Shown: positions 36,250 to 44,857 of the stretch, piece by piece
Numbering within the stretch: the stretch's first letter is position 1
Layout of the letters: each line of letters begins with the position of its first letter
Assembly (NCBI RefSeq): GCF_036880985.1
Contig: NZ_JBAJNO010000008.1
Coordinates: 2,419,500 to 2,483,499 of the forward strand
DNA: 64,000 nucleotides
Origin: Limibacter armeniacum
GTDB lineage: Bacteria; Bacteroidota; Bacteroidia; Cytophagales; Flammeovirgaceae
Direction of reading: 5' to 3'
Translations under genes and position numbers: made by a program
Notes under the pieces: model-generated
Seen by the model: only the letters and a program-made list of their open reading frames with translations
The model's database searches: none
Told to the model about the DNA's origin: nothing

Positions 36250-38661
36250 ATGAGATTAATTACAGCTAATACTTTCATTTTTTTCCTATTTATTCTGTTT
36301 TCCGTTGAATCATTTGCCCAAAAAGCAACTATAAGAGGTATTGTAACGGATGCGAATGGAACAGGAATTCCTCATGCCACTGTAATGGTGGAAAACCTTG
36401 AAAAGGTTAGCTACATTACCAATGAAGCTGGTGCTTATATCCTTACAATACCGGCTGACAAACCAATTGACCTAATCTTCAAACATGTTCAGTTCCTACC
36501 TGAAAGGACAACAATAGTCCTTGCTCCCAATGAAATTCGGGTTTTGGATATTTCCTTCAAGGACAAGGTCACAGAGTTGAGCGAAGTAGCCGTTACAGGA
36601 CAGAAACTCCCAGAAGCAAGACAGGAAGCTGGTACCATCAAAGTTTCTCCCAATACCTTAAAGTCAATTCCTACACCATTTGGGGACTTTAACCAACAGC
36701 TGATCTCTGGTGGCGCTTTGGGTATCTCAGGGAACAGTGAATTGTCTTCTGCCTATTCGGTAAGAGGTGGAAGTTTTGATGAAAACCTCGTTTATGTAAA
36801 CAATATTCAAATTTACAGACCTTTTTTGGTCAGAGCAGGACAACAGGAAGGTCTTAGTTTTGTTAACTCCGAAATGGTCCAATCTGTAGCATTTTCGTCT
36901 GGCGGATGGCAACCTAAATATGGAGACAAGCTGTCATCAGTGCTTAACATCAACTACAAAACACCTAAACAGTTTGGTGCATCGCTGAATGCCTCACTAC
37001 TTGGAGGAGGCTTACAAGTAGAAGGAGCTTCAAAAAACCAAAAGTTCACTTATGTAACTGGTCTCAGATACAAGACCTCTGAATACTTACTGAATACACT
37101 AGAAACAGATGGACAATACCTTCCTAGATTTGGCGACATCCAAACATACCTTCAGTATGACTTAAGCCGAAATGGGGAAAGAAACAAAACAGTGCTTGGG
37201 GTTTTGGCTTCCTATGCTTCAAACAGGTACAAAGTAGTTCCTGAAACCCGAACAACTCGATTTGGAACATTTCAGGATGTGAAAAACCTGACAGTAGCTT
37301 TTGATGGTAGGGAAAATATGGACTATGATACTTTTCAGGGAGGTCTAAAGCTGTCTCACCGCTTTGCTGACAACTTCAACTCAGATTTTATAGTATCTGT
37401 ATTGAATACCAGCGAGAGAGAAAATATTGATCTGGAAGGAGGTTATAGAATTTGTGACGTTGATAACAATCCTTCGTCATCTACTTTTAATCAATGTGTA
37501 TTGGTTACTGGTATCGGAACACAATACCATTATGCCCGAAACGCTCTTGATGCAGAAATCTATTCCGCAGAGAACCGAAATAAGTGGCACCTCAAAGACA
37601 ATATGACATTGGAGTTTGGAATGCGGGTCGATCATGAAAAAATAAATGACACTTTACATGAATACGAGTTCCTTGACTCAGCTGACTATGTGATTGAGTT
37701 AACACCATTATTAAGCAGCCACAATACACTTGACAGCTACAGGTACAGCGCCTACTTGCAGAACAGTGTATCATTGGGAGATTCGCAAACCTTAACCTTT
37801 GGAGCCAGAACCAATTACTGGAGTGTCAACAAACAATGGTTATTTAGTCCAAGAGTTCAATATTCTGTAAAGCCGGAATGGGAAAAGGATATCATTCTGA
37901 GTATGTCGGCAGGGCTGTATCACCAGCCACCATTCTACAGAGAAATGCGAGACTTTCAGGGTAATTTGAATACGGACCTGAAAGCACAGTCGTCAGCCCA
38001 CATAATTGCAGGACTTGACTATAACTTTGAAAAGTGGGGACGCCCTTTCAAGCTTATCTCAGAAGTCTATTACAAATACCTATGGAATGTTGTTCCATAT
38101 GACGTTGATGACCTTCGCTTGAGGTATTATGCCACAAACAGTGCTGTTGCTTATGCGACAGGACTTGACCTTAGATTAAGCGGTGAGTTTATTCCTGATA
38201 CGGAATCATGGATGAGCTTGAGTATCATGTCAACAAAAGAAGACTTGGAAGAGGACAGTAAAGGTTATATCAGACGTCCAACAGACCAAAGAGTAACATT
38301 CACCCTGTTTTTTAGAGACCACTTACCAAATAACCCAACCATGCAAATGCATTTTAGGTTACTTTACGGATCGGGTCTTCCATTTGGACCACCCAATAAC
38401 CTGAACCAACGAAATATATTAAGCTCAGGCACAGATTATAAAAGAGTGGACATTGGTTTCAGTAAACATATTGACTTTGGTGGGGACTCAGAAAAAAGCA
38501 TCATCAAAGACCTTTCAATTGGGCTAGAAATCCTCAATGTCATCGGCAGTAAGAATAACATATCATATACTTGGATCAAGGACTTCAACAATATCCAGTA
38601 TGCGGTACCCAACAGTCTTTCACAAAGATTTTTTAATGTCAGAATGCTTTTAAGACACTAA
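36250..38661 (+). CDS. TonB-dependent receptor with carboxypeptidase-like N-terminal domain
   Basis: 803 aa. The signal peptide (FIFFLFILFSVESFAQ) is followed by a carboxypeptidase regulatory-like Ig domain at residues about 25-100 (ATIRGIVTDANGTGIPHATV), then a plug domain (about 125-225) and a 22-strand barrel. It has no SusD-like partner, and lacks the long SusC form, so it is more likely a receptor for an iron complex or small molecule. The region upstream contains no Fur box that I can identify. Single-gene unit. Confidence 0.9.
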   Translation: MRLITANTFIFFLFILFSVESFAQKATIRGIVTDANGTGIPHATVMVENLEKVSYITNEAGAYILTIPADKPIDLIFKHVQFLPERTTIVLAPNEIRVLDISFKDKVTELSEVAVTGQKLPEARQEAGTIKVSPNTLKSIPTPFGDFNQQLISGGALGISGNSELSSAYSVRGGSFDENLVYVNNIQIYRPFLVRAGQQEGLSFVNSEMVQSVAFSSGGWQPKYGDKLSSVLNINYKTPKQFGASLNASLLGGGLQVEGASKNQKFTYVTGLRYKTSEYLLNTLETDGQYLPRFGDIQTYLQYDLSRNGERNKTVLGVLASYASNRYKVVPETRTTRFGTFQDVKNLTVAFDGRENMDYDTFQGGLKLSHRFADNFNSDFIVSVLNTSERENIDLEGGYRICDVDNNPSSSTFNQCVLVTGIGTQYHYARNALDAEIYSAENRNKWHLKDNMTLEFGMRVDHEKINDTLHEYEFLDSADYVIELTPLLSSHNTLDSYRYSAYLQNSVSLGDSQTLTFGARTNYWSVNKQWLFSPRVQYSVKPEWEKDIILSMSAGLYHQPPFYREMRDFQGNLNTDLKAQSSAHIIAGLDYNFEKWGRPFKLISEVYYKYLWNVVPYDVDDLRLRYYATNSAVAYATGLDLRLSGEFIPDTESWMSLSIMSTKEDLEEDSKGYIRRPTDQRVTFTLFFRDHLPNNPTMQMHFRLLYGSGLPFGPPNNLNQRNILSSGTDYKRVDIGFSKHIDFGGDSEKSIIKDLSIGLEILNVIGSKNNISYTWIKDFNNIQYAVPNSLSQRFFNVRMLLRH

Positions 38662-38799
38662 AAAAAATCTTACTTTATATTATGACAATGAAGAACTGAG
38701 GGCGTGTATATTAGAAAAAGTACATGCCCACTTATTAGACTATCATACTCTCTCTTAAACGATTAGACTAAATTCCATTAAACTATTTTCTTTTTGCCT

Positions 38800-39978
38800 A
38801 TGTACACAAGACCTATCATAAGTAAGTCTTCTCCCGTTAGACGCGGAAGATTTGGAAGAAATGAGATAGCCATCATAGGAACAACCTGTCAGGAAGTGAA
38901 GGCTTTAGCCTTTGAACTGACACACTCTTTCTTTTCTGGCTATAAGGTTGGCTATGTGGATGCTGACCATTTCAGTTCTGAACTTGAAAAGGAACTAGGT
39001 TCTGATTCAAATTCAGCACTTTCACATGGAGCTTGCACTGAGTTCTACGATAAGATCACATTTACAAGACTTGATTTCAGGAAATCCTTCAATAACTATG
39101 AGTTAAAACTACTCTTCAATGATAAAGACCTCGTATTTGTAAATGGCAACCATTTTAAAGCTACACAACAAATACTTGTTCTGGACCCTGAAAAGTTAGA
39201 GAAGCTACCTTCAAAGCTACACAAGATTACGAACGTCAAGGCAATTTTATTAAAAGATGGTGTTAGTGAAATCCCAAAATTTATAGAAAACCATATTGGC
39301 AGCAGCATTCAGCATATTCCTGTACTCAATTGGGAGAATCTGTATGGTATTCGTAAAATAATTGAAGAGCTGATCAATACGAATAAGCCTCCGCTCAATG
39401 GATTGGTACTTGCAGGCGGTTTGAGTAAAAGAATGGGTGGAAAAGACAAAACAAAGCTCAACTTTCATGGCAGATCACAAAGAGAACATGTATTTCATCT
39501 GCTAGACGACATTTGTGATAATACTTATATGTCTTGTCGTAAGGAGCAGGCCAAAGAATTCAAAGGTAAATACCCATACATCACCGACAGCTTTCTTGGA
39601 CTGGGACCTTTGGGAGCTTTACTTTCAGCTCACCGAGAACACCCTGACTGCTCTTGGCTAGTGGTTGCTTCTGATTTACCTTTTGTTTGTCAGGAAGCAT
39701 TGAAGTATCTCATTTCACACAGAAATGAATCGGCATTGGCTACTGCCTTCAGTCACCCAACAAGTGGACTGCCAGAACCTCTGTTGACCATTTGGGAACC
39801 ACAAAGCTATATGACACTATTGTTATACATGTCCCAAGGGCTTAATAACCTCTCTGAGATATTAATGAACTGTCAAATTGAGCAACTTAAAACACCAGTT
39901 CCTGAGGTATTAGCAAATGTAGATACTCCTGATGAATTGGATGAAGTAATTCGGATGCTTAGCAACGATATATCATAA
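38800..39978 (+). CDS. mobA: MobB-MobA-like fusion: molybdenum cofactor guanylyltransferase with degenerate P-loop domain
   Basis: 392 aa from the ATG at 38800 (a TTG two codons upstream is less likely). Residues about 195-392 are a MobA nucleotidyltransferase: LNGLVLAGGLSKRMGGKDKT, GPLGALLSA, VVASDLPFV and NVDTPDE. This half attaches GMP to molybdopterin. The first 190 residues follow the MobB GTPase fold (IAIIGTTCQEVKALAFELT, YKVGYVDADHF, DLVFVNGNHF), but the P-loop reads GTTCQEVKA instead of GxxxxGK(S/T), so GTP binding is probably lost. No other molybdenum cofactor gene is in the window. Confidence 0.82.
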   Translation: MYTRPIISKSSPVRRGRFGRNEIAIIGTTCQEVKALAFELTHSFFSGYKVGYVDADHFSSELEKELGSDSNSALSHGACTEFYDKITFTRLDFRKSFNNYELKLLFNDKDLVFVNGNHFKATQQILVLDPEKLEKLPSKLHKITNVKAILLKDGVSEIPKFIENHIGSSIQHIPVLNWENLYGIRKIIEELINTNKPPLNGLVLAGGLSKRMGGKDKTKLNFHGRSQREHVFHLLDDICDNTYMSCRKEQAKEFKGKYPYITDSFLGLGPLGALLSAHREHPDCSWLVVASDLPFVCQEALKYLISHRNESALATAFSHPTSGLPEPLLTIWEPQSYMTLLLYMSQGLNNLSEILMNCQIEQLKTPVPEVLANVDTPDELDEVIRMLSNDIS

Positions 39979-40171
39979 CAATTACTGCCTTGTCTCCACA
40001 CATAGGCAAGGCAGCACTCAACCACTGTTCACTGATAAATGCTATTTTTAGGTTGGGTTTATAAGATAAAATTCAAATTACAAACCAGCATTTCTCCTAC
40101 CTGATCTACCTCTTAATCAGAGTCTTAATATTCCTTTTTATTTTACAATAAATTTTTCGGTAACACTAAGA

Positions 40172-40202
40172 TTCGTTATTTTCTGTTTAATCATTACTTT
40201 TG
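40172..40202 (+). promoter_or_regulatory. Predicted promoter of the bifunctional nuclease gene
   Basis: TTCG, a 19-nt spacer and TACTTTTG. The -7 box is a full consensus, while the -33 box deviates at one base. It lies 28 nt before the TTG start codon. Confidence 0.45.
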
Positions 40203-40229
40203 TAGGGGAAAACAAATAAAGGCGATAAA

Positions 40230-40853
40230 TTGGATAAGGTAAGACTTGAAATATTAGGGCTTTCAGCCAGTCATTCAACTCACGGTTCTTTTGCGTTGGT
40301 GCTCGGAGAAACTTCTGGGAAAAGACGTTTACCAATCATCATTGGGATGTTTGAAGCTCAGGCAATTGCGCTTGAAATTGAAAAAATCACTTCCAATAGA
40401 CCGATGACACATGACCTTTTTAAGGCATTTGCTAATAACTTTCAGATTGAGATAAAAGAAGTAATTATCTCAGATTTGAAAGAAGGCGTATTCTATGCGA
40501 CTATGGTATGTGTAGACAAGGATGGGAACGTGATCAAAATGGATGCAAGACCTTCAGATGCTATTGCAATTGGGATTCGCTTTAAGGCGCCTATTTTTGC
40601 CACTGAGTCAATTCTGAATGAGGCAGGGATCAAAATTGATGACCTGTATGAAGAGGAAAATGAGGAAGAAGACGAAATCTCTCTAGACTCAGACGAAGAT
40701 GAAGCACTGATGGAACTGATGCAAGAAAAAGATGAAAGTGAGTTATCTACCATTCCAGTTGACAAGCTGCATGACATGATGAATGCAGCGATTGAAGCAG
40801 AAGACTACGAAAGAGCTGCTCAAATTAGAGACGAAATCAACAAACGTTCATAA
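40230..40853 (+). CDS. Bifunctional nuclease (BFN) domain protein with C-terminal UVR motif
   Basis: 207 aa. Residues 1-135 are the BFN/DUF151 domain (LEILGLSASHSTHGSFALVLGE, RRLPIIIGMFEAQAIALEIE, ARPSDAIAIGIRFKAPIF). A very acidic linker (about 137-165) leads to a UVR-type helical hairpin (LHDMMNAAIEAEDYERAAQIRDEI is split over its two helices), the protein-contact motif seen in UvrB and ClpC adaptors. Nuclease activity is known for the plant and Thermotoga members only. The start is TTG at 40230 with a promoter close upstream; no ATG alternative fits the family start. Confidence 0.88.
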   Translation: MDKVRLEILGLSASHSTHGSFALVLGETSGKRRLPIIIGMFEAQAIALEIEKITSNRPMTHDLFKAFANNFQIEIKEVIISDLKEGVFYATMVCVDKDGNVIKMDARPSDAIAIGIRFKAPIFATESILNEAGIKIDDLYEEENEEEDEISLDSDEDEALMELMQEKDESELSTIPVDKLHDMMNAAIEAEDYERAAQIRDEINKRS

Positions 40854-40860
40854 AAAGAAA

Positions 40861-40891
40861 AGCCTCGAAGATTAAACTTCGAGGCTTTTTT
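40861..40891 (+). terminator. Terminator of the bifunctional nuclease gene
   Basis: AGCCTCGAAG pairs with CTTCGAGGCT around a 6-nt loop, followed by TTTTT. It also has A on the other side and may serve the convergent fur-like gene. Confidence 0.88.
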
Positions 40892-40912
40892 ATGTCCTTT
40901 TCTAAACAAGAT

Positions 40913-41425
40913 TTACGCTTCTTCTTTCCCCTCTTCAGCAGTGATTTTTTTCACTTTCTTGCCTTCACATTCATCATTTCTGCAAACGCCATAAAAGTTC
41001 AGTGAGTGGTCATCTATATCGAAATCATAGATTTCCTCAACCATCTGTTTGATTTTCTGAATTCTAGGGTCACAGAACTCAAGAATCTTATGGCACTCAC
41101 GACAAATTAAATGGTCATGCTGCCTGTAACCGTATGCCTTCTCGTATAGAGCAAGGTTCTGACCAAATTGGTGTCTGGTAATCAAACCACACTCCAACAA
41201 GAGGTCAAGCGTATTATAAACGGTTGCGCGGCTTACCCTGTAGTTCTTGTTTTTCATATTGATGTAAAGAGACTCTACATCAAAATGACCGCCCCTACTG
41301 TAAATCTCCTCCATGATCGCAAAGCGTTCTGGCGTCTTACGTAGTTTCTTTTCCTCAAGGTAACGGACAAAAAGACGCTTGATTTCATCAAATTTCGATT
41401 GCGAATTATCCTCTGTGTTATTCAT
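40913..41425 (-). CDS. Fur family transcriptional regulator
   Basis: 170 aa. The N-terminal winged helix has [24 protein letters not shown] and [18 protein letters not shown]. The C-terminal metal domain has [15 protein letters not shown] (regulatory site) and the late GVCRNDEC pair, so the structural zinc Cys pairs are complete. It could be Fur, PerR or Zur-like; the sequence does not settle which metal it senses. The gene has a strong Shine-Dalgarno (AGGAGG, 7 nt before the ATG), which is rare in this phylum and suggests high or autonomous translation. The frameshifted exported-protein gene lies 28 bp upstream in the same direction. Confidence 0.92.
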   Translation of the reverse strand: MNNTEDNSQSKFDEIKRLFVRYLEEKKLRKTPERFAIMEEIYSRGGHFDVESLYINMKNKNYRVSRATVYNTLDLLLECGLITRHQFGQNLALYEKAYGYRQHDHLICRECHKILEFCDPRIQKIKQMVEEIYDFDIDDHSLNFYGVCRNDECEGKKVKKITAEEGKEEA

Positions 41426-41453
41426 ATTTCCTCCTAAATTGTAAAAGGGTTAA

Positions 41454-41908
41454 TTACAAGTCGCCTAAATATTCTTCTGCATCCTGAAGCCAATAAATAA
41501 GCCCTTCATCTCCATAGTTGAGTTTCAACTTTCCTTTAAAGGCTACTTCATCCATGCTAAACTTTCTAGGTTTTTTCATGAAAATTGACATCACCGATTC
41601 CGGTCCAACATCACTGTTACAAAAGAAACAACTACTAAACGGATATGCTGAAAGCACTAACGAATTATCTTCTGTATCAACAGGAAGCAGAAATCCTTTG
41701 ATGACAACCTCCTTACCGTCTAAAGCTTTGACAGAAGCAGGAAAAACTGATATTGAATATCCTCCTTAAATTTTTCACTGTATTTAAACTCCCATTCAGT
41801 TTTCAGCAATGTCTCCCACACATTGGACTCCTGAGCTTTAGCCTCAAGAGTCAAAAGCGAGACTAACAGAATTGCCAAAAATGAAAATGTAAGCTTCAGT
41901 TTATTCAT
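41454..41908 (-). pseudogene. Exported DUF3299-like protein interrupted by a 1-nt deletion
   Basis: Two open frames form one gene. The 5' part (41908 to about 41742) encodes a signal peptide (LTFSFLAILLVSLLTLEAKAQ) and SNVWETLLKTEWEFKYSEKFKEDIQY. After a T5 tract (A5 at 41742-41746 on the given strand) the frame shifts to one reading PASVKALDGKEVVIKGF, LLPVDTEDNSLVLSAYPFSS and CFFCNSDVGPES, on to the stop at 41454. One extra T in the tract restores a continuous protein of about 151 aa. The GFLLP and CFFC features resemble DUF3299-type periplasmic proteins. It may be a pseudogene, a phase-variable tract or a homopolymer sequencing error. It lies directly upstream of the Fur-family gene. Confidence 0.8.
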
Positions 41909-42209
41909 AATTAAATGTTTTACTGATTCCTAAACAGAAAACAGGTGAAACAAAAATTTGTTCTTTGGTAATCCGAAAAGTAAAAATACAAAATACCACA
42001 TCAACTCCATACATGGCATGGTATTTCCTAAATACTATATCAATATTTTTTCTTAGTAAAATACATTTTATCTTCGAATTCTTAAATGAATAGCGTATTT
42101 TGCCTTAGTTAAATACTAATAAGCAAAGCTACAATCAAATTTTCTAAGAATTAAACTGAAATGGAATTAGCGCAATTCATTTCGGGCAAATGATTTTAAT
42201 ACTAGCATA
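41909..42209. other. Divergent intergenic region, no gene seen
   Basis: 300 bp of AT-rich DNA between the frameshifted gene and the phosphatase gene, which are divergent. No full promoter pair or repeat was recognised. Confidence 0.4.
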
Positions 42210-42701
42210 ATGAAAGACAAAAAGATCAGTGTACTTTTTGTGTGCCTTGGTAACATTTGCAGATCTCCAATGGCAGAAGGAATATTCAGCAGTCTTGTCC
42301 AAGAAAGCAACTTAACCCAGTATTTTGAGATTGACTCAGCTGGTACCAGTGGATGGCACAATGGCGAGCTGGCAGATCCCAACATGAGAGAAACAGCCAA
42401 CAAACATGGAATCACACTAACTCACAGATCCAGAAAATTTATAGTCAACGACTTTTCAGCATTTGACTATATCATACCAATGGATCAAAGCAACTTAAGA
42501 AATATCCGTACACTTTTACCACAAGGTGAAATTCGTTCAGAGATCGAACTGATGAGAGCATTTGACAATGCCAACTCTGGACTTGACGTAGAAGACCCAT
42601 ACGGAATGAGCATGAACGGCTTCGAAAATTGCTACCAAGTACTACTAGAGAGTTGCCAAAACTTATTAGATCATTTGGTAACTGTACACGATATCAAATA
42701 G
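42210..42701 (+). CDS. Low molecular weight protein-tyrosine phosphatase
   Basis: 163 aa. The catalytic loop VCLGNICRSPMAEG has the nucleophile Cys12 and Arg18 (CxxxxxR), and the general-acid Asp sits in VEDPYGMSMNGF near residue 130. In bacteria these enzymes often reverse tyrosine autokinases of capsule export or act on small phosphate esters. No kinase is nearby. It is followed after 83 bp by an amidase gene in the same direction, possibly co-transcribed. Confidence 0.93.
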   Translation: MKDKKISVLFVCLGNICRSPMAEGIFSSLVQESNLTQYFEIDSAGTSGWHNGELADPNMRETANKHGITLTHRSRKFIVNDFSAFDYIIPMDQSNLRNIRTLLPQGEIRSEIELMRAFDNANSGLDVEDPYGMSMNGFENCYQVLLESCQNLLDHLVTVHDIK

Positions 42702-42784
42702 GACTGACTCAAAACTTCCTAAATGGAAGTACTTGAAAATTACTAAAGCTCATCCCATAAAAACAAAGGAGTAACCATTCCGAT

Positions 42785-43693
42785 ATGCTAATAAGACTTT
42801 TATCCGGTGGTATTTTCCTGTTTTTGTGTTGTTTTCAATTAACCGTATTAGCACAAAAAACAGCCAACAAGCCTTTTGTTCTGGTCATAGACCCTGGACA
42901 TGGAGGAAAAGATCCTGGTAAACCGAGAGGTTCAACAAACCATTTACACGAAAAAGATGTCAATTTATCTATCGCTCTAAAACTGGGTGAAAAAGTAAGG
43001 GCCAATATGCCTGACGCTAAAGTAATCTTCACCCGAAAGACAGATGTTTATATTCCTCTTGAGGAGCGAGTTAATATAGCCAACAATGCCAATGCGGATT
43101 TATTTATAAGTATACATTGCAATTCGAACCCGAATAAGTGGATTGCAGGAACAAAGACACATATTCACTCACACGATCATAAGTCTAGCCAGATGCTCGC
43201 TTATACAATCGAAGAAGCTTTATCCAGTAAGGGTGGAAGAAAAAGTAGAGGTGTAATGAGTGCCTATGACAGAGGTTACAACCTTTATGTCTTACAAAAC
43301 ACAATGATGCCAAGTGTATTGGTGGAGTGTGGATTCCTGACAAACCCATATGAGCAAACCTTCTTGAATGACAGGATTGGTCAAGTGAAAATTGCCAATG
43401 CTCTCAGTCAAGGAATTCAAAAGTTCAGGGAAAATAAGCACCCTTACCAAAGCTCTCCTTTTATCTATAAAGTGCAGGTTTTGGCATCAGACAAGAAAGT
43501 TCCTCTTGATTCTGCGGTATTCAGCAAGTTGAATATGCCAGTTGAAGAACATAAAATGCCCGGCAATGGCAGTGAAAAGTATTATTACAAATACATGGTC
43601 GGAGAAGAAAAGAACTCTGACCAAGCAACCAAACTCAAACATAAGGTAAGAGACCTTGGATACAAAGATGCTTTTGTCGTTAAGTTCAGGTAA
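42785..43693 (+). CDS. N-acetylmuramoyl-L-alanine amidase with SPOR-like C-terminus
   Basis: 302 aa. A signal peptide (residues 1-23) precedes an Amidase_3 domain with the zinc ligands in IDPGHGGKDPG, the Glu of HEKDVNLSIAL, the His of ISIHCNSNP, and the catalytic Glu in VLVECGFLTNP. The last 75 residues (YKVQVLASDKKV ... VRDLGYKDAFVVKF) look like a SPOR domain, which binds denuded glycan at the division site. The enzyme cuts stem peptides from glycan during cell separation. A terminator follows. Confidence 0.92.
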   Translation: MLIRLLSGGIFLFLCCFQLTVLAQKTANKPFVLVIDPGHGGKDPGKPRGSTNHLHEKDVNLSIALKLGEKVRANMPDAKVIFTRKTDVYIPLEERVNIANNANADLFISIHCNSNPNKWIAGTKTHIHSHDHKSSQMLAYTIEEALSSKGGRKSRGVMSAYDRGYNLYVLQNTMMPSVLVECGFLTNPYEQTFLNDRIGQVKIANALSQGIQKFRENKHPYQSSPFIYKVQVLASDKKVPLDSAVFSKLNMPVEEHKMPGNGSEKYYYKYMVGEEKNSDQATKLKHKVRDLGYKDAFVVKFR

Positions 43694-43694
43694 T

Positions 43695-43735
43695 AAAAAA
43701 GCCCTTGCATTGTCATATTGCAGGGGCCTTTCTAT
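43695..43735 (+). terminator. Terminator between the amidase and aroB
   Basis: GCCCTTGCA pairs with TGCAGGGGC around a 9-nt loop, with A before and pyrimidines after. It serves convergent genes. Confidence 0.75.
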
Positions 43736-44766
43736 TATAGACTTCGATAAAAGTCTATACTTTGCTGAATCTCTTCCCAAGTTACAAACTTGTCAAAAAC
43801 AGCCTCTCCTATTCCAGCCAATAGCGAACAGTTGATTTGTTCTCCTTCGTTTTTCTTGTCTTGCATCAAATAGTCATGCAATTGAGGAATGTCTTCATCA
43901 TTTAAAGCCACTTTACCATAAACCGACAATAACGCTGAAGAAACTTCTTTCAGTTCTTCCTCAGTCAAGCCAGTATTCTTGGATGAAAGGGAAGCTTCAC
44001 AAATCATCCCTACTGCTATGGCCTCACCATGCAACAACTTCCTGTTAGGAATGTCCAACAGATAACTCTCTATTGCATGTCCTACTGTATGACCATAATT
44101 CAGTATTTTACGAAGTCCCTTTTCTTGAGGGTCACTTTCGACTACACCTTCTTTAATGGCTACAGAATGAGGAATTACTTCTTCCCAATTTTGATCAGAA
44201 ATTGGTTTTGCAATCAGCTTATTCCATTCTTTAGAATCTGCTATCAGACAATGCTTCAACACTTCCGCATAACCGGAGCGTAACTCCTCAGCAGGTAACG
44301 TAGACAGGAATCCACTATGAATCACCACTTTTTCGGGAATCCTAAAGACACCTATATGGTTTTTCAGTTTACCAAAGTCAACTCCTAACTTCCCTCCTAC
44401 ACTTGCATCTACTTGAGAAAGAAGTGTAGTTGGCATCTGCCAAAAGTCAATCCCTCTCTTGAATGTGGCTGCACAGAAACCTCCCATATCTCCGATTACA
44501 CCTCCACCCAGGTTCAACAAAAAGCTTTTTCTATCAAACCTTAGATCAGTTAAGGATTGCCAAATTTGCTCACAGGTCCCAAGGTGTTTTTGCTCCTCAC
44601 CACTTTTGATTTCTATAAGATGATGGTCAGGCAGCAGGTCTTTAACGATTGGATAGCAATTGGCTTTAGTGTTTTCATCTACAAGCACTGCCACTTTTTT
44701 GTATTGATGTAGTTCTGTAAATGTCTCTTTGGTAAGCTTTTGTTCAAATACAACCCTGTTAAGCAT
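43735..44766 (-). CDS. aroB: 3-dehydroquinate synthase
   Basis: 343 aa from the ATG at 44766. The open frame runs back to 44910, but that part overlaps the DAHP synthase gene and a terminator and does not match the family. The NAD-binding GGGVIGDMGGF motif, the substrate loop PTTLLSQVDASVGGKLGVD, and the zinc ligands in GYAEVLKH, NYGHTVGHAIE and HGEA are present. It converts DAHP to 3-dehydroquinate, the step right after the enzyme encoded upstream, so the two genes are adjacent in pathway order. A terminator hairpin in the 91-bp gap should reduce read-through into aroB. Confidence 0.95.
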   Translation of the reverse strand: MLNRVVFEQKLTKETFTELHQYKKVAVLVDENTKANCYPIVKDLLPDHHLIEIKSGEEQKHLGTCEQIWQSLTDLRFDRKSFLLNLGGGVIGDMGGFCAATFKRGIDFWQMPTTLLSQVDASVGGKLGVDFGKLKNHIGVFRIPEKVVIHSGFLSTLPAEELRSGYAEVLKHCLIADSKEWNKLIAKPISDQNWEEVIPHSVAIKEGVVESDPQEKGLRKILNYGHTVGHAIESYLLDIPNRKLLHGEAIAVGMICEASLSSKNTGLTEEELKEVSSALLSVYGKVALNDEDIPQLHDYLMQDKKNEGEQINCSLLAGIGEAVFDKFVTWEEIQQSIDFYRSL

Positions 44767-44795
44767 GCTTGATTTAGTTAAGAAAAAAATGATAA

Positions 44796-44831
44796 ATAAA
44801 AGTGGTTTGGGAAAGCATATCCCAAACCACC
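44796..44831 (-). terminator. Intercistronic terminator between DAHP synthase and aroB
   Basis: On the minus strand an 11-bp perfect stem GTGGTTTGGGA / TCCCAAACCAC with a 7-nt loop is followed by TTTTATTT. It lies 28 nt after the DAHP synthase stop and 30 nt before the aroB start. Confidence 0.85.
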
Positions 44832-44857
44832 TAATAAAATATTCATTCCTATATCGC

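Noticed and set aside
41734-41746. Programmed -1 ribosomal frameshift in the split gene
   Set aside because: The site reads G TTT TTC in the zero frame, which is not a standard X XXY YYZ slippery heptamer, and no strong downstream stem was seen. A single-base loss in the T tract is simpler.
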